This document shows positions 1 to 7,328 of a stretch of DNA of 15,180 nucleotides, in pieces. Made by a program: the position numbers and the translations under genes. The DNA is from Thermoanaerobaculia bacterium (GTDB lineage: Bacteria; Acidobacteriota; Thermoanaerobaculia; Gp7-AA8). The notes under the pieces were generated by a model that was given only the letters and a program-made list of their open reading frames with translations, ran no database searches and had not been told where the DNA came from. The DNA is taken from assembly GCA_017883215.1 (NCBI GenBank), contig JADGOA010000046.1:1-15180 (forward strand), given 5' to 3'. Positions within the stretch are counted from its first letter, which is position 1. Every line of letters begins with the position of its first letter.

Positions 1-70
1 ATTGCCGGCGAGGGCACATCCGCAACAAGAAGGAGAAGCAAAATGGGGAAATGCATGTTTCAACACCCTC

Positions 71-213
71 AGAGGCTGTGCAGAAATCGAATTCACCACA
101 GAGGCACAGAGAGCACAGAGACTGTTCCTCTGCCTTTCTTTCTCTGTGTTCTCTGTGTCTCTGTGGTGAAAGACAAGCCTGGTATCGCCACGTTCCCGAT
201 CCGCACAGCCTCT
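71..213. repeat. Nested palindromic intergenic repeat element
   Basis: The outer arms are a perfect 11-bp inverted repeat, AGAGGCTGTGC at 71-81 and its complement at 203-213. Inside lies a longer pair, 93-121 and 141-169, 29 nt per arm with only two mismatches and a 19-nt loop. The arms are built from CACAGAG-like units. It lies just beyond the stop of the sulfatase-like gene (minus strand, stop at 264). No run of T follows the stem on the minus strand, so it is not an obvious intrinsic terminator, although a transcript would fold strongly here. It looks like a REP/MITE-type dispersed element; no protein is supported in it. Bases 1-70 and 214-263 show nothing assignable; 1-42 could be the tail of a gene outside the window but no frame stands out. 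Confidence 0.85.
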
Positions 214-263
214 CAGCGCGAAACCAAGAACCGTGTCGCGTAGGCGGCTTGCATGTGCGCGGA

Positions 264-2594
264 TCACGATCGGCCGATCATCGCTTTGTAGTGCTCGCCC
301 ATTCGCAGCGCCTGCTGGAGCTCGAGGCGGCGCCCTTCGCGCGAGTAGACGTCAGCGAGCACGAAATATCCGAGCGCTTTCAGGTCGGCCTCTTTCGCGC
401 GCTGCAGGCCGGCGGAGGCGAGCTTTTCCACCTCGCCGAGCCGGCGAGGATCGTTCAGCAGCGCGCGGGCGAGCAACAGATAAGGCCGAGCGCCGTCGGG
501 GTCCTGCTCGATGAGAACGCGCATCTCCTTCTCCGCACCCGCGACGTCACCGAGGCGAAGCAGCAGATCGCCGAGATTGAACCGCGCCACTTCGGACTTC
601 GGATGGTTCTCGACTTCCCGCGCATACGCGGCGCGTGCTTCCTGGAACCGCCCCTCCCGCTCGCGGAGAAGGCCGAGGTGATAGTTGGCGAGCGGGAACT
701 TCGGATACTCGGCCACGATGCCGCTGAGGAGCTTCTCCGCCTCGTCGAGTTGCCCAAGCCCGACCAGGCAGGCCGCGAGATTGTTCCGGCTGCGCGTGAG
801 CTTGGGCTGGATCTCGACGGCCTTTCGAAGGAGAGGCAGCGCACCGCGATGATCATTCCGCGCCGTGTGGATGTCGGCCATGAGCTCGTAGGCGCGGGCG
901 TTGCGCGGATCCGCCGCGAGCGCGCGCCGGCAGATCGCCTCGACGTCGTCGCTCCGCCCTTCCTCGAGAAGGATCTCGGCCATCGCGAGCAGCGCCCGCG
1001 TGCTGCCGGGATCTCCTTTGAGATAGGCATCGAGAATGGCTCTGGCCTCCTCTGTGCGGCCGAGCTTGCGGTCGACGGTGGCGAGGAGGATCTGCGCCTG
1101 CGGCACGCTCGGATCATCCTTCAGCACGATCTCCAGCACCTCCGCCGCCTGCTTGTAGTCGTCGATGCTGATGCAGTGCGCCGCGTAACCGACCGAGTCG
1201 AACAGGTGCATCTTGTCCTTCGGGTCGGCAAGATTCGCTCCGGAGCGTTCGTGCGCGGACGCACCGCCGACGTAGCCGAGCGAGGCAAGCTTCTGCAGCG
1301 TCTCATGATCGAGGTTCGCCTCCTGCGTGTTCGGCGCGTCGCGAGCGCTCTCGTCGCGTGCGCGCTGCAGCTCGTCCTTCAGCTGCCGTGCCACGCGGCG
1401 GTTGCTCTCCAGCGCATTCTGCAGCTCGTGCGGATCCTTGGTCAGGTCATACAGCTCGGCGCGCGGGGCGTCGATGAACTTGTAGTCGTTCGTGCGCAGG
1501 CCATAGAGCGCTGCCCAGCCGTACTGGAGGTTCGTGGCCATCGACTCGCTGTACGCGTAGCGCACCCGTTGCTCTTTGCCGGACAACAGCGGCAGCAGCG
1601 ACAGCCCCTGCACGCGCGCCGCTTTCTCGCCACTGACCAGGTCCATGACCGTCGGTGCGAGGTCGATCGTCCGCACCTGCGCGGCGATCTTCTCGCCGTT
1701 CTCGCGTCCCGGAATTCGCACGAGCAGCGGGACGTGAACGGCGTAGTCGTAGATGTAGTAGCCGTGCTCCTTCTCGCCGTGCTCGCCGAGTCCTTCGCCG
1801 TGATCGCCGACGATCACGACGATCGTCTTCTCCTTCAGGCCGCGGCGGTCCAGCCACTGCAGAAGGCGGCCGACCTGCGAATCGGCGAAGGCGATGCCGC
1901 CGTCGTAGAGCGCGTAAGGCCCACGCGGAGCGAATCGCGATCGGAACGGCTCGGGCGGCGCGTAAGGCGCGTGGGCATCGTACAGGTGCACCCAGGCGAA
2001 GAACGGTTTTGGCGACGGCGCCTCGAGCCACTTCAGGGCGGCGTCGACGACCTGATCGGCCGGACGGCGCACACCCGCGAGATCGAGCCGCTGGTCCGCT
2101 CCGATGTGAAAGTGATCGTCGTAATTCTGGAATCCCTGTGACAGGCCCCAACGACCGTCGAGGACGAACGCGCCGACGAACGCGCCGGCGCGATAGCCCT
2201 TCGCGGAGAGCCGCTCCGCGAGCGTCGTGTTCGAATCTCCGAGCGCCGCCTCGCCGTTGATCCGCACGCCATGAGCTGGCGGATAGAGGCCGGTCATGAT
2301 CGAAGCGTGCGCCGGCAGCGTGTAGGCGGTGGGCGTGACGCAGTGCTCGAACAGGATGCCGTCGCGGGCAAATGCGTCGAGTACCGGCGTTTCAGCGCCG
2401 TGGTAGCCGTAGCAGCCGAGGTGATCGGCGCGCGTGGTGTCGAGGGTGATGAGGAGGACGTTCGCGTTGCGAAGGTCGACGGAGCCGTGCCGGGTCAGGG
2501 GAAAGCGCTGGACGACGACCGCAAATGCGGCGGCGATCGCGCAGACCACGACGACAGCTGCGATCAACCAACGCCGAGAGCGAAAGGTGGACAT
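264..2594 (-). CDS. Membrane-anchored sulfatase-like hydrolase fused to TPR repeats
   Basis: A 776-residue, two-part protein. Residues about 9-29 form one hydrophobic segment, so the rest should lie in the periplasm, tethered by the N terminus. Residues 44-400 have the alkaline-phosphatase/sulfatase fold: a metal-binding strand NVLLITLDTTRAD (45-57), the active-site segment YTLPAHASIMTG (91-102) and a second metal site GDHGEGLGEHG (263-273). The usual formylglycine precursor (Cys or Ser in C/S-x-P-S/A-R) is replaced here by Thr92, and the Arg by His. The segment LASLGYVGG (436-444) closes the domain, and about seven TPR-like helical pairs fill roughly 465-776. Substrate unknown: sulfatase, phosphodiesterase or phospho-group transferase chemistry are all possible. 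The ATG at 2594 lacks a clear Shine-Dalgarno but follows a consensus -10 box. The gene appears monocistronic; the receptor gene upstream ends in its own terminator. Confidence 0.9.
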   Translation of the reverse strand: MSTFRSRRWLIAAVVVVCAIAAAFAVVVQRFPLTRHGSVDLRNANVLLITLDTTRADHLGCYGYHGAETPVLDAFARDGILFEHCVTPTAYTLPAHASIMTGLYPPAHGVRINGEAALGDSNTTLAERLSAKGYRAGAFVGAFVLDGRWGLSQGFQNYDDHFHIGADQRLDLAGVRRPADQVVDAALKWLEAPSPKPFFAWVHLYDAHAPYAPPEPFRSRFAPRGPYALYDGGIAFADSQVGRLLQWLDRRGLKEKTIVVIVGDHGEGLGEHGEKEHGYYIYDYAVHVPLLVRIPGRENGEKIAAQVRTIDLAPTVMDLVSGEKAARVQGLSLLPLLSGKEQRVRYAYSESMATNLQYGWAALYGLRTNDYKFIDAPRAELYDLTKDPHELQNALESNRRVARQLKDELQRARDESARDAPNTQEANLDHETLQKLASLGYVGGASAHERSGANLADPKDKMHLFDSVGYAAHCISIDDYKQAAEVLEIVLKDDPSVPQAQILLATVDRKLGRTEEARAILDAYLKGDPGSTRALLAMAEILLEEGRSDDVEAICRRALAADPRNARAYELMADIHTARNDHRGALPLLRKAVEIQPKLTRSRNNLAACLVGLGQLDEAEKLLSGIVAEYPKFPLANYHLGLLREREGRFQEARAAYAREVENHPKSEVARFNLGDLLLRLGDVAGAEKEMRVLIEQDPDGARPYLLLARALLNDPRRLGEVEKLASAGLQRAKEADLKALGYFVLADVYSREGRRLELQQALRMGEHYKAMIGRS

Positions 2595-2633
2595 GATTTT
2601 CGAACGCGCGAGACTGGATGATCTCGGCGCCGG

Positions 2634-2639
2634 ATTATA
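2634..2639 (-). promoter_or_regulatory. Candidate -10 promoter element of the sulfatase-like gene
   Basis: The minus strand reads a perfect TATAAT here, 39 nt before the ATG of the sulfatase-like gene, giving a predicted leader of about 30 nt. No recognisable TTGACA lies 16-18 nt upstream; that position falls in a GC-rich stretch containing a 7-bp inverted repeat (2646-2652 with 2674-2680). Assignment rests on the hexamer and its position only. Confidence 0.4.
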
Positions 2640-2711
2640 CGAGGTGGGCGCAGCCTCGCGGCGTGATGCGCATTGCGCCCCCCGGTGGGAATGAAGAAAA
2701 ATCTACCGCGA

Positions 2712-2752
2712 ACCGCGAAAAATGAAGGAGGGCCCTTGCGGACCCTCCTTCA
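2712..2752 (-). terminator. Intrinsic terminator of the TonB-dependent receptor gene
   Basis: Read on the minus strand, 20 nt after the receptor stop, a 13-bp stem (2740-2752 pairing with 2723-2735, one G-U pair) with a 4-nt loop is followed directly by a run of five T (2718-2722). This is a classic Rho-independent terminator and the clearest one in the window. It insulates the receptor from the sulfatase-like gene downstream. Confidence 0.9.
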
Positions 2753-2771
2753 CGACTGCTGATTGACCAAA

Positions 2772-5700
2772 CTAGAACATGAACTTCACACCTGCCCTGA
2801 CCACGCGCGGCGACACGAGTCCGTAGACACGGCCGTAGTCAGCCTGCTTCCAGCCAATCCGGTTCGGCGAGCTGGAGTTGAACGCGTTCAGCACGTCGAT
2901 CGACAGCCTTGTCTCGTACGCGCCGAGCTTGATGCCCTTCGACACGCTCAGATCGAAGATCGAGGTCGCCGGCGTGTAGTCCGGATGGTTCGGATCCGTC
3001 GCCACGATCGTCCCGCCACCGAGATGGACACCCGGCTGGATGTTGCTCATCCAGCTTGCGAACGCGGGAATCGTCTCCGTCGGCCAGAACGGCCTGCCGG
3101 AGTCGTAGCGATAGCGAAGGCCGAAGTCGGTCTCAATCAGCGGAATCGTGTAACTGCCCGACGCCTTGACCATCCATTTTGGCGTCATCGGCAGAGGACC
3201 TGAGAGGTTGTTCTGGAAGTCGTTCATGCTGGAACCGAACGGCGTGTCCATGATCATCGGGCCGTCGATGTACCAGTTCTGACTCACAGTACGTCCGGCC
3301 ACGCCGTCGCTGGTGGCGTAGTTGACAGAGGCCTGGCCCTGCCAGCGATTCGACATCCGCTTCGTCAGCACGAACTGGAGACCCTGGAAGGTTCGGTTGA
3401 CGCTGCGTCCGACGAAGTCCTGCATGTTGACCGCTTTGGAGCCCATGTGGCTCAGGACCCACTTCGAGTCCGCGACGTCGATCACGCCGTCGCCGTTGTA
3501 GTCCTTCGAAGCGATCTCCCAGCCCTGAGTGTTGTATCCCGTCCACGTCTTGTACGAGAACGGTGTCCAATCGTAGAAATCGCCGGTGGCCGTGTTGTAA
3601 GGCCGCAGGGAGATCAGATTGTCGGTCTTCTTGTAGATGTACGTTCCTTCGATTGCCATGTCGCTGCCGATCTGCCGCTGCAGCGAGATCTCGTACTCAT
3701 CCGTGGACGGACTCTTCGTCCCCGGTGCGACCAGCAGCTGCCAGGTGTCGTTCCTCGTGCCCGAGCTCATCAGGGTCGTGGGCGTGCGCCCGGCGAGCTG
3801 CCGGGTTGCAAAGATGACCTCGTTTGGCTCGATATAACCGTTGTGGTTCAGATCGACGAGCGACATCGGCAGGTCGTACCGCCATGTCTGCTGCCTGGTC
3901 GGCTCCATGTCGGGACCGAATCTCCGCAGCGTTTCCACGCCCAACGGCGCGTAGTACCGCCCGACGTGTGCGCTCAGCACGGTCTTGTTGTCGTCCGTGA
4001 GAGTCCACGCGAGACCGAGCCGTGGCGACCACGTCTTGAAGTCGAACACGTCGGCGCCGGCGCGGCTCCTGATCTTCGTCGGATTCCAGATGTCCTCGAT
4101 GGAGTTCGGCATCGCGTAGACGGCTCCCTCGCCGTATTTCGCGGACATGTTGTCGTACCGCAGTCCGAGGTTGACCGTCACCCGCGGAGTTACCGACCAG
4201 GAATCATCGATGAAGGCACCCTTTGAATCGGACTTACGAACCGTGAGCCACGGGTTCAGCGTGGTCTTGACGTTGTACATCGGGAACACCGGGTTCTCGG
4301 TTGTCCCCCACTGCCAGCTCGCCGGACCGTTCCACCACCAGCTCGTCGCCGGACCGTAGTTGTACGGGTACGGATACGCGAAATTCGCATAGCCTTGGAA
4401 GTAGCCCCCTTCCCAGTTGCCCTGGGCGGTCGTGTACTGGATGCCGTACTTGACCTCGTGCTGGCCGAGGAAATCGGCTGCGTAGTGCGTGTGGTCGACC
4501 TGCAGCGTCTGGCGCTTCGACTTCTGTGCTTCGACGTTCGGCATTCCACCGTTCACGCCGATGCTCTGCGTGCCGATCCATTTCCACCAGTTGATGTATC
4601 CCGGATGCGTGACACCGGGCATGGGGTTCGGCTTGTCGTCTGTCTTGAAGCCGAGGTACTTGCCGGAAAACAGGTTCCGATCGCTCATCACCCACTGGTA
4701 CTGCGCCTGGAGAGTATGGTTCTTCGACGCCGTGTCGTAGCCCATGGTGGGATCCCAGGTTGCACCCCACGTCGTGTTGGTGTTCTTGGAATCTCCATAG
4801 TGGTATGCGAGCCAGGCACGCTGTTTCGGCGTCAGATCGCCGGTGAGTTTGAAGTCGTACAGCGTGGAGTCGTATCCCTGGAGCGGCTGCCACAGCGGAA
4901 TCTTCGTGTCGGCCTTGATCTTGTTGAAAGCGCCGTAGAACCAGATGCGATCCCTCAGGAGAGCGCCGCCGATCGTGAGGCTCCCCTCGCGGCTCATGTC
5001 CGGGACCGTCGTCAGCTGGTCGGCCGGATCCGAATAGAACTTCTTATCGCCGAACTTGGTCGTGCCGCCCCAGCTCGTGGCGGCGTTGTCGGCAGCATTG
5101 CCGATCATCGAGTATCCCGCCACGGATCCTTTGATGTCGTTGCTGCCGGACTTCGTCAGCACGTCGATTGCGGCACCCGAGAAGCTGCCGTACTCGGCTT
5201 TCGCGCCGACGGAAATGACCTTCACTTCTTCGACGGTGTCGTAGTTGACCTGGACGAGAGAGCCCCACGGTGCGCCGCGCGGATTGGTGGCGTTCACACC
5301 GTTGACGAGGAAGATGTTCTCGTTCGCCGCGCTGCCGTATGCAGACGGGCTGGTGAGCCACGACTCGTCCGCGCCGACGCTGGCCATGCCGGGCGCCGTG
5401 ATGGCGAGGTCGTAGAACGCGCTGCGCGCAGTCGGAAGCTTCTGCAGCAGGTCGTCGGAGAACGTCGTCGAGACAGTCGAAGACTTCGTGTCGACTACCG
5501 GCGCCACGCCGGTGACGACAATCGCCTCTTCGTATGCGCCGATCTGCATCGCCACTTTCAGCTCGACTTTGTCGCCGGCGTGCAGAACTACGCCCCTCGT
5601 CGAGTACGTCCTGAATCCCTGCAGCATCGCGCTCAACACATAGGTGCCGGGCGGAACACTGAGGAAGACGAACCGTCCCTCGGTGTCGGTCATGACCGTC

Positions 5701-5882
5701 CGCTCGCGGGAGACGAGACTCGGACTGGTGATCTTGACAGTCACCCCCGGGAGCCTCTCCTGTCCTGACGCGACCGTTCCGGTGAGCGTGGCTTCCATGA
5801 CCGACTGTGCCCAACATGGAATGGAGAACGCCAGCAACAGAATGAGACATAAACCGGAGACACTGCCGTGTCTTCTTGCCAT
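2772..5882 (-). CDS. TonB-dependent outer-membrane receptor, Oar-like, with carboxypeptidase-regulatory-like domain
   Basis: A 1036-residue outer-membrane protein. The ATG at 5882 is chosen because an AGGAGG sits 5 nt before it and a signal peptide follows at once (hydrophobic 10-22, predicted cleavage after Ala25). An in-frame start at 6041 would bury that signal. Residues 31-113 resemble the carboxypeptidase-regulatory-like/CNA-B domain found at the front of Oar-type receptors; 130-245 is the plug, including NENIFLVNGVN and VEEVKVIS; the remainder is a beta-barrel ending in a C-terminal Phe (KFMF), as outer-membrane barrels usually do. The substrate cannot be deduced; the family takes up siderophores, glycans or peptides by TonB energy. 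Two EF-hand-like loops occur in the barrel region, DLNHNGYIEPNE (677-688) and DYNGDGVIDVAD (794-805). No TonB, ExbB/D or SusD partner is nearby. The terminator and strong ribosome site suggest good expression. Confidence 0.93.
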   Translation of the reverse strand: MARRHGSVSGLCLILLLAFSIPCWAQSVMEATLTGTVASGQERLPGVTVKITSPSLVSRERTVMTDTEGRFVFLSVPPGTYVLSAMLQGFRTYSTRGVVLHAGDKVELKVAMQIGAYEEAIVVTGVAPVVDTKSSTVSTTFSDDLLQKLPTARSAFYDLAITAPGMASVGADESWLTSPSAYGSAANENIFLVNGVNATNPRGAPWGSLVQVNYDTVEEVKVISVGAKAEYGSFSGAAIDVLTKSGSNDIKGSVAGYSMIGNAADNAATSWGGTTKFGDKKFYSDPADQLTTVPDMSREGSLTIGGALLRDRIWFYGAFNKIKADTKIPLWQPLQGYDSTLYDFKLTGDLTPKQRAWLAYHYGDSKNTNTTWGATWDPTMGYDTASKNHTLQAQYQWVMSDRNLFSGKYLGFKTDDKPNPMPGVTHPGYINWWKWIGTQSIGVNGGMPNVEAQKSKRQTLQVDHTHYAADFLGQHEVKYGIQYTTAQGNWEGGYFQGYANFAYPYPYNYGPATSWWWNGPASWQWGTTENPVFPMYNVKTTLNPWLTVRKSDSKGAFIDDSWSVTPRVTVNLGLRYDNMSAKYGEGAVYAMPNSIEDIWNPTKIRSRAGADVFDFKTWSPRLGLAWTLTDDNKTVLSAHVGRYYAPLGVETLRRFGPDMEPTRQQTWRYDLPMSLVDLNHNGYIEPNEVIFATRQLAGRTPTTLMSSGTRNDTWQLLVAPGTKSPSTDEYEISLQRQIGSDMAIEGTYIYKKTDNLISLRPYNTATGDFYDWTPFSYKTWTGYNTQGWEIASKDYNGDGVIDVADSKWVLSHMGSKAVNMQDFVGRSVNRTFQGLQFVLTKRMSNRWQGQASVNYATSDGVAGRTVSQNWYIDGPMIMDTPFGSSMNDFQNNLSGPLPMTPKWMVKASGSYTIPLIETDFGLRYRYDSGRPFWPTETIPAFASWMSNIQPGVHLGGGTIVATDPNHPDYTPATSIFDLSVSKGIKLGAYETRLSIDVLNAFNSSSPNRIGWKQADYGRVYGLVSPRVVRAGVKFMF

Positions 5883-5886
5883 GATC

Positions 5887-5895
5887 TCCTCCTTT
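5887..5895 (-). promoter_or_regulatory. Strong ribosome-binding site of the receptor gene
   Basis: The minus strand reads AAAGGAGGA, ending 4 nt before the ATG at 5882; its AGGAGG core lies 5 nt from the ATG. It decides the start over the upstream in-frame ATG at 6041. Most other genes in the window lack such a site. Confidence 0.85.
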
Positions 5896-6402
5896 GACAA
5901 TGGTTTCGGCACCGTCCTGGCAGAAACGCCTGTCGGCGCGCGACAACGATGTACGGAGAGCGACACGACTTCTGAAGTCGCTATACCGATCGGCGCACTG
6001 TTCGCACAATGGCAGGGGTTCGCACTGTGGGAGTGTCGCAAGAGTCCTCCTTTACCGACACCGCGGCTGGGTGATTACGTCGATTCCGGGCTCTGCCTAC
6101 AGCAGTGTTCGGAGCCTAGCACAGGGCGTCTGGTGCGACTATGCAGTTCAATGCTTGCTCTGCACATGTGTGATGAATGACACAAGGGGATGCACAACAA
6201 CGCCTTCAAGGCGAAGTGAAACCGCCGACCGCTTGTCCGCCGCAGGCAATGAACGAAGCTTCCTGGAAACGTCTGGCGTGCCGCTGCACACCGAGCACCG
6301 GCTCTCAGCCGGTCGAGTGAGAACCATAGGCGGACAGGCATCGCTCCGCTTCATTGCGCGGCTGACTGGCATCGTTGCCGCCGAGTAGGAAACGCGAAGC
6401 GC

Positions 6403-6480
6403 TTTGGAGAGTGCGGCGACGCCAGTCGCCGCTTTCTCCCGGTGATGCGAACGCGGCGACTGGCGTCGCCGTACTCCAAA
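6403..6480. repeat. Large palindromic repeat made of two hairpin units
   Basis: The left arm 6403-6432 and right arm 6453-6480 are inverted copies: both begin or end with TTTGGAG and share a 19-nt GC-rich core, differing by a 2-nt indel and small changes beside it. Each core also folds on itself (CGGCGAC, loop GCCA, GTCGCCG), so the element can form one long cruciform or two separate hairpins. It ends 20 bp before the plsC start. Likely a REP-like dispersed element; genome-wide copy number cannot be judged from here. Confidence 0.88.
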
Positions 6481-6485
6481 CGACT

Positions 6486-6491
6486 TATCAT
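6486..6491 (+). promoter_or_regulatory. Candidate -10 element for a leaderless plsC transcript
   Basis: TATCAT, matching TANNNT, ends 8 nt before the plsC ATG, and there is no Shine-Dalgarno sequence. That spacing puts transcription start at or next to the ATG. No -35 box is evident; that region is the palindromic repeat. Assignment gains weight from the same arrangement before two other genes in the window. Confidence 0.45.
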
Positions 6492-6499
6492 TCGCCTCC

Positions 6500-7261
6500 A
6501 TGCTCCGTACGCTCTGGGTCATCCTGGTCGCGGTCTTCGTCACCATTCCGGCGGCCAGCACCGTCATCATCGTGGCCATGTTCTCGTCGTCCTCGCCGCT
6601 GATCGACAGGATCGCCAAGCTCTGGGGACGCGCCCTCGTGGTGGCCGCGGGGATCGACTTGCGCAGCGAGAATCTCGAGAGGGTGGAGTCCGCGAAGCGA
6701 TACATCCTCGTGTCGAACCACCACAGCTACTTCGACATCCCCTGCATCTTTGCAGCGATCCCGCAGCCGATCCGGTTCCTGGCGAAGGCGAGCCTTTTCA
6801 AGATTCCGATCTTCGGCTGGTCGCTGGCGCGGGCGGGATTCATTCCCATCGACCGCAAGAACAGGCGCACGGCGGTCAAATCGTTCGACCTCGCTGCCGC
6901 GCGCATCCGCTGCGGGAACACCATCGTGATCTTTCCGGAAGAGGGGCGGACGCGCGAAATCCGGATGCGACCGTTTCAGCGCGGCGCCTTTCTCCTGGCC
7001 ATCAAGTCGGAGATCTCCTTGCTGCCGATTGCGGTCGACGGGACGTACAAAGTCTTTCCCGTCGGATCACGAAAGGTGATCCCGGGGGTCGTCACGGTGA
7101 AGATCGGCCAGCCGATCGATTGCAGCGGCACCACGCTCCGCGACAAAGACCGCCTGGCCGAAGCGTCACGGGCACAGATCGAGGCAATGCTCGGCGTATA
7201 TGGCACGAGCGAGCTCGCCCCGCACCGGGCGAAACCGCAAGCGGGTAACGGGAACGGGTAG
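6500..7261 (+). CDS. plsC: 1-acyl-sn-glycerol-3-phosphate acyltransferase (PlsC family)
   Basis: A 253-residue inner-membrane acyltransferase. The family transfers a fatty acyl chain to lysophosphatidate to make phosphatidic acid for phospholipid synthesis. Residues 5-28 form a membrane segment. The four family motifs are present in order: NHHSYFD with catalytic His74 and Asp79 (HX4D), GFIPIDR (113-119), FPEEGRT (145-151, a variant of FPEGTRS) and LLPIAVDG (174-181). Length is normal for PlsC, and activity on another lysophospholipid is possible. No Shine-Dalgarno precedes the ATG. Unusually, the last residues (GNGNG) and the TAG stop are encoded by the first units of the GGGTAGC-type intergenic repeat, so the C terminus appears extended or replaced by repeat sequence. 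It converges on selA. Confidence 0.93.
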   Translation: MLRTLWVILVAVFVTIPAASTVIIVAMFSSSSPLIDRIAKLWGRALVVAAGIDLRSENLERVESAKRYILVSNHHSYFDIPCIFAAIPQPIRFLAKASLFKIPIFGWSLARAGFIPIDRKNRRTAVKSFDLAAARIRCGNTIVIFPEEGRTREIRMRPFQRGAFLLAIKSEISLLPIAVDGTYKVFPVGSRKVIPGVVTVKIGQPIDCSGTTLRDKDRLAEASRAQIEAMLGVYGTSELAPHRAKPQAGNGNG

Positions 7262-7328
7262 CGGGTAGCGGAGAACGCGTCATGGGAGGCGTGCCGAACC
7301 CCCTACTCGCTACCCCCTACTCGCTACT
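7241..7328. repeat. GGGTAGC/CTACTCGC repeat pair spanning the plsC-selA junction
   Basis: The left arm (7241-7271) is a run of GCGGGTA/GCGGGTAGC-type units. The right arm (7299-7328) is the opposite orientation, CCCCCTACTCGCTAC repeated about twice. The arms pair imperfectly across a 27-nt spacer. The plsC stop (7259-7261) lies in the left arm and the selA stop (7310-7312) in the right arm. Related units occur at 10069-10109 and 10452-10476. The 48 bp between the two stop codons contains no T-run, so a bidirectional terminator role is only possible, not shown. Confidence 0.8.

Larger units (their letters stand above)
5883..6499. other. Divergent intergenic region between receptor and plsC
   Basis: This 617-bp gap lies between the starts of the receptor (minus) and plsC (plus), so both promoters should be here. 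Beyond the receptor ribosome site and the plsC -10-like element, I see small hairpins: CGACTT/AAGTCG at 5966-5980, CGCC/GGCG at 6201-6213 and ACCGGCT/AGCCGGT at 6297-6313. There is also an 8-bp inverted pair (6234-6241 with 6329-6336) and, nearest plsC, a large palindromic repeat. Open frames here are short, mutually overlapping and signal-free, so I call no gene. Bases 6201-6385 look like decayed dispersed-repeat sequence; 6358-6382 resembles a degenerate copy of the palindrome unit that follows. Confidence 0.6.

Noticed and set aside
51..2141. 696-codon open frame on the plus strand
   Set aside because: It is antisense to the sulfatase-like gene, which has clear domains. Its translation shows no recognisable fold, and its start lies in the palindromic repeat. 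Long antisense frames are common in GC-rich DNA.
4395..5768. 457-codon plus-strand frame antisense to the receptor gene
   Set aside because: Its sequence is Arg/Val-rich with no motif or signal, and the receptor on the other strand is unambiguous.
5883..6041. 53-residue N-terminal extension of the receptor to an ATG at 6041
   Set aside because: It would bury the signal peptide inside the protein and ignore the AGGAGG placed 5 nt before the ATG at 5882.
6148..6705. Minus-strand frame across the plsC start and its upstream repeats
   Set aside because: It is mostly translated repeat DNA plus antisense plsC, with no ribosome site.
7262..7309. Bidirectional terminator between plsC and selA
   Set aside because: The arms pair only imperfectly and neither side has a T-run, so a terminator is not supported.
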